Below, piece after piece: positions 52,073 to 61,611 of a stretch of DNA of 64,000 nt. The position numbers were made by a program, and so were the translations under genes. Below the pieces are notes generated by a model. The model did no database searches, was not told where the DNA came from, and worked only from the letters and a program-made list of their open reading frames with translations. Within the stretch, counting starts at the first letter, position 1. Every line of letters starts with the position of its first letter. This DNA comes from Bacteroidota bacterium (GTDB taxonomy: Bacteria > Bacteroidota > Bacteroidia > Flavobacteriales_D > Crocinitomicaceae), in NCBI GenBank assembly GCA_030148165.1, contig JASBTZ010000007.1, positions 186,001 through 250,000 on the forward strand, written 5' to 3'.

Positions 52073-52357
52073 TTAAGCTATTAAATAGTAAGCGATTAAC
52101 AAGATGTCCACAACTACACTGACCGTACCTGCTGTAAAGATGTATTTCATAGGGGCTACAGCCAGTAATAGACTTAATGTTGCCATGGTTGGAATAACAA
52201 CAAGTGTAAGAGCGCCAACATGTTGAACAGCTCCTAAACCTACGGCTAAACCACCTAGGCATCCAACAACTAAGAGAACAGCACAAATTAGTCCGAATCT
52301 GTGAAACTCTATATTCTTTCCTAATATTCTATCTGATGATTCTAATGTACTTGACAT
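52073..52357 (-). CDS. small hypothetical membrane protein (94 aa, about 3 TM)
   Basis: Alternating hydrophobic segments 'FGLICAVLLVVGCLGGLAVGLG', 'VGALTLVVIPTMATLSLLLAVAPM', 'FTAGTVSVVVDILLIAYYLIA'. Confidence 0.75.
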   Translation of the reverse strand: MSSTLESSDRILGKNIEFHRFGLICAVLLVVGCLGGLAVGLGAVQHVGALTLVVIPTMATLSLLLAVAPMKYIFTAGTVSVVVDILLIAYYLIA

Positions 52358-52422
52358 AATAATAAATTTTAAGGTTCACTTCAAAGGTCAGAATCTTATG
52401 CCTGCAGAAAAATGATCGTATC

Positions 52423-52459
52423 CAGTTATAAACATGACATAAGTCAACTATAAACATGA
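52423..52459. repeat. 15-bp direct repeat pair (CARYTATAAACATGA), 22-bp periodicity, possible operator
   Basis: CAGTTATAAACATGA at 52423-52437 and CAACTATAAACATGA at 52445-52459 (13/15 identical) in the divergent intergenic region. Confidence 0.6.
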
Positions 52460-52534
52460 TCTACCGGTAAAGCTTTGATTTTTATAGGTATTGAGAATGT
52501 TTTATATTTACTGTCTAAACTATTTTTTAAAACT

Positions 52535-55500
52535 ATGAAACGCTTAAAGTCATTTATTTTAGTAGCCTTTGTCTTGACGGTTACTATGGCTTTTTCTCAA
52601 ACAGAAAAAGACGTACGTTATTCAATCACCGAAATACCCTCTTCCAACGTCCCACTTATTGGGTCTGCACAAATTCGGGCAAATAATTTCAAAGTCTATC
52701 AATTAGACATTCAAAGCTTGAAGAGTCAACTTGTTGGAATTGCTAACAGGGAGGACCTGCTCAAAGGATTCGTTGCTAATGTCAAATTACCTCATCCGAA
52801 CGGAGAGATTCATACCTACAGGACTGTAGCTAACAGTACGCTTCATCCTAAATTAGCGGCGAAATATCCTTCAATCAAAACATATGATGCAGTTGGGGTA
52901 GAAAACTTAGCATCTGTTAAATGGGATATTACCGGCAAGGGTCTTCATGCGATGATCATGGTTCCCGGCGAGAGCACTATATATATTGACCCGCTGGTTG
53001 ATGGCAATACAGATTACTATATCGTGTATAGTAAAAAGGATTTCACAACGGATAAGGTCATGGATTGCAGTTTTAATGCGGACCTTCAAAAGATGGTAAA
53101 CAAAACAGAACCAGTTTCCGGAGAAGTTAAAGCATTCGGAACTTGTGAATTGAGAACTTATCGTTTGGCGCTAGCTGCAACAGGAGAATACACTACGTTC
53201 CACGGTGGAACAGTCGCTCAGGCACAATCTGCTCAGGCTACCACCATGAACCGGGTAAATGGAGTTTTTGAGAGAGATATGGCTATTACAATGGTTATCA
53301 TTCCGAATAATGACCTGATTATATACACCAATGCTGCATCGGATCCTTATGCTAATGGAAACCCGGGTACGATGATCAATCAAAACCAGACAAATATTGA
53401 CGCAACCATTGGAAATGGAAACTACGATATTGGCCATGTATTCGGAACGAATAGTGGTGGACTTGCCGGCTTAGGTGTGGTATGTAATAATGCCAACAAG
53501 GCAAGAGGAGTAACGGGATCTGGGGCACCTATCGGTGATCCATTCGATATCGATTATGTTGCGCATGAAATGGGACACCAATTTGGCGCGAATCACACAC
53601 AGAATAATAACTGTAACAGAAATAATCCGACAGCAATGGAACCTGGTAGTGCAAGTACAATTATGGGTTATGCCGGTATTTGTGCACCAAATGTTCAAAG
53701 CAATTCAGATGATCATTTTCACGGTATTAGTCTGGAAGAGATCGGAAATGAAATACTAAGTGCAGGCCATACCTGTGAAGTAATTACCGCGTTGGCCAAT
53801 AATGCGCCTATCGTGATGGGTACAAATGGAAATGTGACGGTGCCTGCCAACACACCTTTTGCGTTAACGGCATCAGTTATTGACGCGGATGGAGATCCAC
53901 TACTTTATTGTTGGGAACAAATGGACAATGCGGTTAGTACCCAACCGCCATCGCCTACTTCGACTGACGGTCCAAACTTTAGAAGTAACTCTCCTATTCT
54001 GGATTCAACGCGTTATTTCCCTAACCTGGCTGACTTAGCTGCAGGGATTTCTCCTACATGGGAAGTGCTTCCATCAGTTTCTCGTTCAATGAGCTTCCGT
54101 GTTACAGTTAGAGATAAGGATCTCAACGTTCCAGGATGTAATGATCACGAAGATGTAACAGTGACCTTTGATGGAAATTCGGGTCCGTTTGTTGTTTTAT
54201 ATCCGTCAGCAACTGGGATCATTTGGACAGGACTTACATCGGAAACGGTTACCTGGGATGTCGCAAACACTGATGTTGCACCTGTGAATTGTTCGAGTGT
54301 TGATATATTTCTTTCGACAGATGGTGGTTTGACATATCCTTTTACCCTGGCAACGGGTGTTCCAAATGACGGAGCTGAAACCATTGCTGTTCCCAACGTG
54401 GCAACAACAACAGCTCGGGTGATGGTTATGAATTCGAATGGAACATTCTTCGATATTTCTGACAACAATTTTGAGATTACGATGGCAACTTATGACTTTT
54501 CACAGTCAGTTAGCCCGAATGACACCAGTATTTGTCAACCGAATGATGCTAACTATGTTGTAAGTATCGGATCGGTTGGTGGATTTGCAGACCCGGTAAC
54601 ACTAAGCGTTTCGGGAGTTCCGGCAGGAGCCACATCATCATTTTCCGTAAACCCGGTTACACCGGTAGGTACAAGTACATTGAATATTACCAATACAGCA
54701 AGTGCAAGTCCGGGCATTTATACAATTACGATCTCCGGTACTTCAACTACTGGTACAAAGACCACTGATGTCACATTAACTATTTCAGATGGAAGTCCTT
54801 CACCGGTAACGCAAATCACACCTGCTGATATGGCAACAGGAGTGAGTGTTCCAACAGCATTTACCTGGACAACTGCACCCGAGATCGGAGTTACTTACGA
54901 GATTGATATTGCAACGGATCCAGGATTTGCGACTATCGTAGATCAGGCGATGGCATTGCCAACACCGGATTATACTTCTACTGTTTTATTGTCCAATACA
55001 ACCTATTACTGGCGAGTTAGATCCGTGACAGGATGTGGCCAATCTGCATGGTCGGCGGCATTTACTTTTACAACTAGTAATTGTAATTTATTAGTAAGTA
55101 CAGATGTTGGACAGGTGACGAATGTAGCAAGTGTTACATCGACAATTGTAGTTACGGCTTCGGGAACAATAACGGATGTGAATCTTATAGATTTTGATAT
55201 TACCCATCCTTGGGTTGGAGACCTTGGAGCTTCGTTGACATCTCCTCAAGGAACGGTCGTTCAATTATTCGATGGTCCTGGTATCCCTGCATCGACATGG
55301 GGATGTGCTAACGACGATATGTTGGTTACCTGGGATGATGCAGCGGCTTTAACGGCAACAGATTTGGAGAATATGTGTAACGCTACAGCTCCAACAATAA
55401 GTGGAACGTTTCAATCCATGGATCCGATGTCGAACTTCAACGGAGAATCAATAACGGGAACATGGACGTTGACCATTTTTGATTCTTATACGCAAGGTGA

Positions 55501-56773
55501 TGACGGAGTTCTTAACGGATGGGGATTAGAACTATGTACGACACCACCGGTGGCATGTAATGATCCGGAGCTGCCAGTATTAAATGCAAACACAGTAACG
55601 ATTTGTGAGGGCGACTCAGTTGTACTTTCTGTGACAGGTGGAAATCTCAATGACGCAATAGACTGGCAATGGTATACCGGTTCATGTGGAGGAACAAACG
55701 TAGGTTCAGGTACTTCATTAACTGTAGCGCCAACAACGACAACTTCATACTTTGTGAGAGGTGAAGGAGCGTGTGTTACACCTGGAGCCTGTACACAAAT
55801 TGACGTTCTTGTGAATCCTGTATTTGCAGCAAACGAAACGGCAACAGTTTGTGAAGGTGATGATTATACTTATCCGGATGGATTCACTACGACGAATGTC
55901 ACCGCAAATGAAACACACGTGTCAAACCTGACGACGACAAATGGATGTGACTCGATTGTTACTACAACACTTACGGTTGATCCAATTGTAAATACAAGTG
56001 AGGCATTTGACATTTGTGAAGGTGAAGATTATACTTATCCGGATGGATTCACTTCTACGAACATCACCGTGAATGAATCGCATGTGTCGACACTTACCTC
56101 TACCGTTACCGGTTGTGATTCAGTTGTGACGACAAACCTGACCGTTGTTACGGCTTTTAACACGAATGAAAGTGCAACTATCTGTGATGGCGAAGTATAC
56201 ACCTTCCCTGATGGAAATACTGGGACAACGACGCAGGTATATACAAGTACGCTTACAACAGCCGGGGGATGTGACAGTATAATTGTCACGAATCTTACGG
56301 TGACCACTGTTGATGTAACAGTAATTGAAAATGCACCGACGTTGACGGCGAACTTGTTTGCAACTTCGTATCAATGGTTGGATTGTGACAATAACTATGC
56401 GCCAATTCCAGGTGCGACATCACAGTCGTTTACGCCAGCGGATACAGTAGGAAATTACGCTGTCGCAATTACGAATAATGGTTGTACCGATACTTCAGCT
56501 TGTTATGTGGTTGATCAAACTGGATTGGCAATTCTGGATGCGTCCGGAGTGATCATCTATCCGAATCCAACGACCGGGATTGTTAAGGTCAAGTGGATTG
56601 AGGATGTTCAGTCAATTGAAGTGACGGATGCCAGAGGAAGAATTCTTCTTTCGTCTTCAGCAAGTGGAATTCACGAGACAGAGATTGACTTGTCAAGCTT
56701 TACATCAGGGGTATATTTTATACACATGATGAACAGCTCAGGACGTTCGGTCTTTGATATCATTAAACACTAA
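52535..56773 (+). CDS. reprolysin-like (M12B) zinc metallopeptidase with P domain, Ig-like/repeat modules and T9SS type A sorting domain
   Basis: 'VAHEMGHQFGANHTQNNNCNRNN'; P-domain-like 'DFDITHPWVGDLGASLTSPQGT...TLTIFDSYTQGDDGVLNGWGLELC'; three ETATVCEGDDYTYPDGF-type repeats; C-terminal 'VIIYPNPTTGIVKVKW'. Start placed at 52535. Confidence 0.92.
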   Translation: MKRLKSFILVAFVLTVTMAFSQTEKDVRYSITEIPSSNVPLIGSAQIRANNFKVYQLDIQSLKSQLVGIANREDLLKGFVANVKLPHPNGEIHTYRTVANSTLHPKLAAKYPSIKTYDAVGVENLASVKWDITGKGLHAMIMVPGESTIYIDPLVDGNTDYYIVYSKKDFTTDKVMDCSFNADLQKMVNKTEPVSGEVKAFGTCELRTYRLALAATGEYTTFHGGTVAQAQSAQATTMNRVNGVFERDMAITMVIIPNNDLIIYTNAASDPYANGNPGTMINQNQTNIDATIGNGNYDIGHVFGTNSGGLAGLGVVCNNANKARGVTGSGAPIGDPFDIDYVAHEMGHQFGANHTQNNNCNRNNPTAMEPGSASTIMGYAGICAPNVQSNSDDHFHGISLEEIGNEILSAGHTCEVITALANNAPIVMGTNGNVTVPANTPFALTASVIDADGDPLLYCWEQMDNAVSTQPPSPTSTDGPNFRSNSPILDSTRYFPNLADLAAGISPTWEVLPSVSRSMSFRVTVRDKDLNVPGCNDHEDVTVTFDGNSGPFVVLYPSATGIIWTGLTSETVTWDVANTDVAPVNCSSVDIFLSTDGGLTYPFTLATGVPNDGAETIAVPNVATTTARVMVMNSNGTFFDISDNNFEITMATYDFSQSVSPNDTSICQPNDANYVVSIGSVGGFADPVTLSVSGVPAGATSSFSVNPVTPVGTSTLNITNTASASPGIYTITISGTSTTGTKTTDVTLTISDGSPSPVTQITPADMATGVSVPTAFTWTTAPEIGVTYEIDIATDPGFATIVDQAMALPTPDYTSTVLLSNTTYYWRVRSVTGCGQSAWSAAFTFTTSNCNLLVSTDVGQVTNVASVTSTIVVTASGTITDVNLIDFDITHPWVGDLGASLTSPQGTVVQLFDGPGIPASTWGCANDDMLVTWDDAAALTATDLENMCNATAPTISGTFQSMDPMSNFNGESITGTWTLTIFDSYTQGDDGVLNGWGLELCTTPPVACNDPELPVLNANTVTICEGDSVVLSVTGGNLNDAIDWQWYTGSCGGTNVGSGTSLTVAPTTTTSYFVRGEGACVTPGACTQIDVLVNPVFAANETATVCEGDDYTYPDGFTTTNVTANETHVSNLTTTNGCDSIVTTTLTVDPIVNTSEAFDICEGEDYTYPDGFTSTNITVNESHVSTLTSTVTGCDSVVTTNLTVVTAFNTNESATICDGEVYTFPDGNTGTTTQVYTSTLTTAGGCDSIIVTNLTVTTVDVTVIENAPTLTANLFATSYQWLDCDNNYAPIPGATSQSFTPADTVGNYAVAITNNGCTDTSACYVVDQTGLAILDASGVIIYPNPTTGIVKVKWIEDVQSIEVTDARGRILLSSSASGIHETEIDLSSFTSGVYFIHMMNSSGRSVFDIIKH
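55814..56316 (+). repeat. three tandem protein repeats of about 55 aa (C-E-G-[DE]-x-Y-T-Y-P-D-G-F ... G-C-D-S-[IV]-V-x-T-x-L-T-V)
   Basis: Repeats beginning NPVFAANETATVCEGD, DPIVNTSEAFDICEGE and VTAFNTNESATICDGE. Confidence 0.85.
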
Positions 56774-56777
56774 TATT

Positions 56778-56810
56778 AAAACGGGCTTCATTGAAAGGAG
56801 CCCGTTTTTT
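56778..56810 (+). terminator. intrinsic terminator of the reprolysin-like protease gene
   Basis: 10-bp stem aaaacgggct/agcccgtttt with 11-nt loop and T6 run. Confidence 0.85.
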
Positions 56811-56858
56811 ATTTACAGTATCCGTCACGATACCCATATTATCTATGGATATAAATGA

Positions 56859-56866
56859 TAACTTTG
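56859..56866 (+). promoter_or_regulatory. putative -7 box TAACTTTG for gpsA
   Basis: Consensus TAnnTTTG, 12 nt upstream of the ATG at 56879; lies downstream of the ORF-track start at 56855, arguing for the later start. Confidence 0.4.
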
Positions 56867-56878
56867 TTTGGTTCAACA

Positions 56879-57877
56879 ATGAGCGAGAAAAAGAAAATAG
56901 CGGTTATTGGTGGAGGGTCCTGGGCAACGGCTCTGGTTAAGATTCTTTGCAACAACGTAACCTCCGTGAATTGGTACATGAGAAATGAAGGTGCCGTGGC
57001 ACATATTATCAAGTATCGTCACAACCCGAACTATTTGCAGTCCGTTGAGTTTGATATCAATAAAATTAATGTCAGTACGGATTTAAAAGAAATGATCGAA
57101 CCTGCTGATGTGGTCATACTTGCAACCCCATCTGCTTTTCTCCACGATCTTTTTGAGAATTTTCCGGTAAAGATGTTGGAGGATAAAGTGGTTTTTTCCG
57201 CAGTAAAAGGAATCATCCCGGAGTATAATGCCATTCCAGCTAGATTCATCCATAAAACATTCAATACACCTTATGACAATATTGGGATCATTTGTGGACC
57301 ATGTCATGCAGAGGAAGTAGCCCTGGAAAGACTTTCCTATTTAACCATTGCTTGTCAGGACGAAGATGTTTGTGAGGACATGGCCGAACTGCTTTCGTGT
57401 CGTTATATTAAGACCAATGTATCAGATGACCTTTTTGGCACAGAGCTTTCAGCGGTACTAAAGAATGTTTATTCTATTGCATCCGGAATTTGTGCAGGCC
57501 TGGGATATGGAGATAATTTTCAGGCGGTTTTACTTTCCAATGCCATTCAGGAAATTGAAAACTTCATCGATGAGGTGAGCCCAATACACCGGGATGTGAT
57601 GTCGTCGGCTTATTTGGGAGACCTCTTGGTAACGGCTTATTCTAAGTTTTCAAGAAACAGGTCTTTCGGATTTATGATCGGAAAAGGATATTCTGTGAAA
57701 ACAGCGCAACTTGAAATGGATATGGTAGCAGAAGGTTATTATGCCACAAAAAGCGTCATAGAAATTAATAAAAAGTTTCAGGTAGAAATGCCCATTGTTG
57801 AAGCCGTTTATCGAATCTTATACGAAAAGATCTCGCCAGTGATAGAAATGCGCATCCTGACGGATAAGTTAAGTTAA
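56879..57877 (+). CDS. gpsA: NAD(P)H-dependent glycerol-3-phosphate dehydrogenase
   Basis: 'KKIAVIGGGSWATALVKIL', 'VVFSAVKGIIPEYNAIPARF', 'GIICGPCHAEEVAL', 'ELSAVLKNVYSIASGICAGLGYGDNFQAVL'. Confidence 0.95.
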   Translation: MSEKKKIAVIGGGSWATALVKILCNNVTSVNWYMRNEGAVAHIIKYRHNPNYLQSVEFDINKINVSTDLKEMIEPADVVILATPSAFLHDLFENFPVKMLEDKVVFSAVKGIIPEYNAIPARFIHKTFNTPYDNIGIICGPCHAEEVALERLSYLTIACQDEDVCEDMAELLSCRYIKTNVSDDLFGTELSAVLKNVYSIASGICAGLGYGDNFQAVLLSNAIQEIENFIDEVSPIHRDVMSSAYLGDLLVTAYSKFSRNRSFGFMIGKGYSVKTAQLEMDMVAEGYYATKSVIEINKKFQVEMPIVEAVYRILYEKISPVIEMRILTDKLS

Positions 57878-57909
57878 TAACCGATCGTTAAGATTTGCAC
57901 TTTTTAGCT

Positions 57910-57938
57910 TTGCCCAACATTTTATAATTCTACCTTTG
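57910..57938 (+). promoter_or_regulatory. consensus Bacteroidota-type promoter (TTG-N18-TACCTTTG) upstream of lysC
   Basis: TTG 57910-57912, 18-nt spacer, TACCTTTG 57931-57938; ATG at 57955. Confidence 0.7.
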
Positions 57939-57954
57939 CACTTATTTACGTCGA

Positions 57955-59223
57955 ATGAAAGTATTCAAATTTGGAGGTGCCTCTGTTAAAGATGCTGATG
58001 CTGTTAGAAATGTAGCGTCGATCGTATCTCGGTATCCCGAAAAATTAGGGGTTGTTGTTTCTGCTATGGGCAAAACAACCAACGCTATGGAAGAGATCGT
58101 TGGGCAACTATGGGATCGCAATGAAGCAAGATTTGTTGAACTCGTAGAAGAGCGTAGAGCATTTCACCTGGATATACTAGCGGGACTTTTTGAGACAAAT
58201 GAAAATGGGGTCTTTGCTGAAGTGAACAAAGAATTTGATCAGCTATTGTTGAAGTACAGCGAGCGTGTTCCTGATAATTTCAATTTTGAATACGATCAGA
58301 TCGTTTCTATTGGAGAAGTAGTTTCAACGAAGATTATTGCGGCTTTTCTGAATGAATCATCAATCAAATCATCCTGGACGGATGCACGAGAAATCGTTCG
58401 CACCGACAATCAATATCGGGAGGCTGAAGTAGACTGGAATAGAACGGAAGAATTGTTCACTGAGAAATTCATTCCATTATTTGATGATAATGATGTATTG
58501 GTCATGCAAGGATTTATTGGTCATACAGCGGAAGGATTTACCACAACCCTTGGTAGAGAGGGCTCGGATTTTACAGCAGCGATCATGGCTTACTGTTGTA
58601 ATGCGGAAAGTGTAACGATTTGGAAGGATGTTCCCGGAATGCTCAATGCAGATCCGAAGTGGTTTGAGGATACGGTTAAATTGGACAGGATTTCTTTCAA
58701 GGAAGCAATAGAGCTTTCATATTACGGAGCTTCTGTTATACACCCCAAGACAGTTAAGCCGCTTCAAAATAAAAAGATACCGTTGTACGTAAAATCCTTC
58801 ATTGACCCGGAAGCTGAAGGAACGACGATACAAGCATCTGAATCTCAGGACCACTTAATTCCATCCTTTATTTTTAAATTGGATCAGGTGCTATTTTCGA
58901 TCACACCTAAAGATTTCTCGTTTCTTGTTGAGAAAAACCTAAGCGATATTCTCAATCGAATATCCCGTGTGAATGCGAAGATCAATGTGATGCAGAACTC
59001 TGCACTAAACTTTTCATTTCTGGTGGACGCAGCTAAGACAGATATCCAAAAAGTACTGGATGTTTTCGAAGATCAATATCTGGTCAAATTCAATGATGGA
59101 TTGGAGTTAATTACAATCCGTCACTACGATGACGCTACGATTGACAGAGTAACCAAGAACAAAGAAGTTTTGCTGGAGCAAAAGACGCGTGAAACAGCAC
59201 GTTTGATCGTCAAGAACAAATAA
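57955..59223 (+). CDS. lysC: aspartate kinase
   Basis: 'MKVFKFGGASVKDADAVRNVASIV', 'TTTLGREGSDFTAAIMAYCCNAESVTIWKDVPGMLNADPKWFEDT', 'ELSYYGASVIHPKTVKPLQNKKIPLYVKSF'; C-terminal ACT-type region. Confidence 0.95.
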   Translation: MKVFKFGGASVKDADAVRNVASIVSRYPEKLGVVVSAMGKTTNAMEEIVGQLWDRNEARFVELVEERRAFHLDILAGLFETNENGVFAEVNKEFDQLLLKYSERVPDNFNFEYDQIVSIGEVVSTKIIAAFLNESSIKSSWTDAREIVRTDNQYREAEVDWNRTEELFTEKFIPLFDDNDVLVMQGFIGHTAEGFTTTLGREGSDFTAAIMAYCCNAESVTIWKDVPGMLNADPKWFEDTVKLDRISFKEAIELSYYGASVIHPKTVKPLQNKKIPLYVKSFIDPEAEGTTIQASESQDHLIPSFIFKLDQVLFSITPKDFSFLVEKNLSDILNRISRVNAKINVMQNSALNFSFLVDAAKTDIQKVLDVFEDQYLVKFNDGLELITIRHYDDATIDRVTKNKEVLLEQKTRETARLIVKNK

Positions 59224-59262
59224 TACCTTAAATAAGGGAGTGTGCCATTCGTACACAAGGAC

Positions 59263-59270
59263 TATATTTG
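59263..59270 (+). promoter_or_regulatory. putative -7 box TATATTTG upstream of feoA
   Basis: Consensus TAnnTTTG, 30 nt upstream of the feoA ATG. Confidence 0.4.
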
Positions 59271-59300
59271 TAACGATTCTAAATAAGAACGAATCATACG

Positions 59301-59537
59301 ATGTATCCTTTATCTGAAGTAGCAAATGGATCCAATGTCTGGATCATAGAGTTAATTGATTCACCGCTCAAGGTGAAGTTACTCGAGATGGGTATGATCA
59401 CCGGAAAAAAACTTCGTGTTCTTTATCGTGCTCCGCTGGGCGACCCAATTGCTGTTGACATCGATGGTTATGTGCTCTCGCTCAGAATGGATGAAGCCAA
59501 ATTAGTACTTGTTGACCAATTAAGCGAAACGACATGA
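59301..59537 (+). CDS. feoA: ferrous iron transport protein A
   Basis: 78 aa SH3-like 'LKVKLLEMGMITGKKLRVLYRAPLGDPIAVDIDGYVLSLRMDEAKLV'; immediately upstream of feoB with a 4-nt overlap. Confidence 0.95.
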   Translation: MYPLSEVANGSNVWIIELIDSPLKVKLLEMGMITGKKLRVLYRAPLGDPIAVDIDGYVLSLRMDEAKLVLVDQLSETT

Positions 59538-61480
59538 AGATCGCGCTGATAGGTAATCCAAATACCGGTAAAAGTTCGGTGTTCAATATGCTCACCGGTA
59601 TGCGTCAACATGTCGGAAATTTCCCGGGTGTTACGGTTGATAAAAAGGTGGGTAAATTGACCATCGATGGCGAAGATCATGTGCTTGTGGATTTTCCTGG
59701 AACCTACAGTATTTACCCAAGGTCCAAGGATGAAGAGGTTGTTTACTCGAACCTAACAGACCCCGTGGCGGGAGAACATCCGGATTGTGCAGTAGTTGTG
59801 GTTGATGCTTCCAATCTGGAGCGGAATCTTTTGCTTTTTAGCCAGATCTATGACTTAAAGATACCTGTCGTCATGATTCTCAATATGATTGACCTAGCAG
59901 AAAGACAGGAGATTGTAATAGATGTTGATCAGCTGAATAAGGCATTTCCGGAAGCAGCAATCGTTCAGTCAAACGCGCGTGTTAAAGTAGGGAAACAAAA
60001 GATCCTTGACGCTATAACAACAGTTAATTCAGATCGCCAGCATGTTTTTTATCAATCCGACCTTGCTCATATTGAAGATGAACAAGCGCAAATTGATGAA
60101 ACGAAAGGCCGATTTGCAGAGATAAAAACGCTGGTTGATAAGGTTGTTTCTAAGCGCCAGAAGGAGGAATCAGCTTCGTCCAAAATGGACAAGATACTTG
60201 TACACCCAATATTGGGTTATTTGATCTTTGCAATCATCTTAATTACAATCTTTCAGTTCATTTATTCCTTTGCGTCTGTTCCGATGGATTATATCGATGC
60301 AGCATTTGCCTGGCTAAGTCAGGAAGCAAGTGAAACGATGTCACCGGGGATATTTACGGATCTACTAACGCAAGGGATTATTCCCGGCATTGGAGGGATT
60401 GTGATTTTTATCCCACAGATCGCTTTGTTATTCTTCTTCATTGGAATTCTGGAAGAATCGGGTTATCTGTCACGCGTTGTATTTATAATGGATCGACTCA
60501 TGCGTCCACTGGGGCTGAATGGAAGAAGTGTTGTGCCCTTGATGTCCAGTGTGGCCTGCGCGATACCCGGAGTAATGGCTGCTCGTACCATACCTGATTG
60601 GAAAGAACGACTCACGACGATAATGGTAGCACCTTTAATGAGTTGTAGTGCCAGAATCCCTGTTTATACGCTGCTCATAGCACTGGTTATTCCCGAAGAC
60701 ACGGTACTTGGATTTATGAATCTGCAAGGATTGGTACTCTTTGGCCTGTACTCGCTTGGAACCGTCTCGGCATTGCTTGTTGCATTACTATTGAAAAAGT
60801 TAATTCATTCTCGGGAGAAGGGATTTTTAATGTTGGAAATGCCGTCCTATAAATGGCCGCAAATCAGTAATCTGGGTTTCAAAGTGTGGGAAAAGGTGAA
60901 GATCTTTGTGGTCGACGCCGGTAAGATTATCCTGGCAATCTCAATAATATTGTGGGCACTTGCTACCTATGGACCGGGTGACAGAATGGATGAGGCTGGC
61001 GCACTAGCTAAGAAAGAAGCCGTAAAGCTTGAATTGACAAAAGAAGAAACACAGCATTTGGTGGCTTCAACGAGACTTGAAAATTCGTATATCGGCATTA
61101 TGGGGAAAGGAATTGAACCGGTTATTCGACCTTTGGGATATGATTGGAAGATCGGCATTTCTCTTATAACATCATTTGCAGCTCGTGAGGTATTCGTCAG
61201 TTCGATGGCAACAATTTATGCTGTTGAAGATGACGGAGGGAATAACATCCCACTTCTTCAAAAGATGCAAAATGCAAGGAACAGCGAAGGCGAGAAGGTA
61301 TATACCCTTGCAACGGGCGTCAGTTTAATGGTCTTTTACGCATTCGCCATGATGTGTATGGCAACGCTGGCAGTGGTCAAAAGGGAGACAAAAAGTTGGA
61401 AATGGCCATTGCTACAACTTGCATATATGGGTGTTTTAGCGTATGTTGGAGCATTGATCACCTATCAATTACTGGCATGA
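59534..61480 (+). CDS. feoB: ferrous iron transporter B
   Basis: G-domain 'LIGNPNTGKSSVFNMLTGMRQHVGNFPGVTVDKK', 'DFPGTYS'; Gate motifs 'SVACAIPGVMAARTI', 'MVAPLMSCSARIPVY'. Confidence 0.97.
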   Translation: MKIALIGNPNTGKSSVFNMLTGMRQHVGNFPGVTVDKKVGKLTIDGEDHVLVDFPGTYSIYPRSKDEEVVYSNLTDPVAGEHPDCAVVVVDASNLERNLLLFSQIYDLKIPVVMILNMIDLAERQEIVIDVDQLNKAFPEAAIVQSNARVKVGKQKILDAITTVNSDRQHVFYQSDLAHIEDEQAQIDETKGRFAEIKTLVDKVVSKRQKEESASSKMDKILVHPILGYLIFAIILITIFQFIYSFASVPMDYIDAAFAWLSQEASETMSPGIFTDLLTQGIIPGIGGIVIFIPQIALLFFFIGILEESGYLSRVVFIMDRLMRPLGLNGRSVVPLMSSVACAIPGVMAARTIPDWKERLTTIMVAPLMSCSARIPVYTLLIALVIPEDTVLGFMNLQGLVLFGLYSLGTVSALLVALLLKKLIHSREKGFLMLEMPSYKWPQISNLGFKVWEKVKIFVVDAGKIILAISIILWALATYGPGDRMDEAGALAKKEAVKLELTKEETQHLVASTRLENSYIGIMGKGIEPVIRPLGYDWKIGISLITSFAAREVFVSSMATIYAVEDDGGNNIPLLQKMQNARNSEGEKVYTLATGVSLMVFYAFAMMCMATLAVVKRETKSWKWPLLQLAYMGVLAYVGALITYQLLA

Positions 61481-61611
61481 TTCAAAAAGTACTGGTTATC
61501 ATAGCAATCGTAGTGGCAGCATCATATGTTGGATACATTTTCTATAAGAAATTCTTCAGCAAGAAAGAAGAATGCGAAAGCTGTGCAGTTGGCAAGGCAG
61601 CTGAAAAATGA
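61477..61611 (+). CDS. FeoB-associated Cys-containing small membrane protein (44 aa)
   Basis: ATGA overlap with the feoB stop; MIQKVLVIIAIVVAASYVGYIFYKKFFSKKEECESCAVGKAAEK: single TM then CxxC; the ORF track listed it only as the tail of a longer ORF starting inside feoB. Confidence 0.85.
   Translation: MIQKVLVIIAIVVAASYVGYIFYKKFFSKKEECESCAVGKAAEK

Noticed and set aside
55814-56316. Possible CRISPR-like or satellite repeat
   Set aside because: Periodicity is an in-frame protein repeat of about 165 nt with diverged units, not a repeat-spacer array
61354-61476. Upstream part of ORF 61354-61611
   Set aside because: Out-of-frame overlap inside feoB; only the part from ATG 61477 is supported as coding
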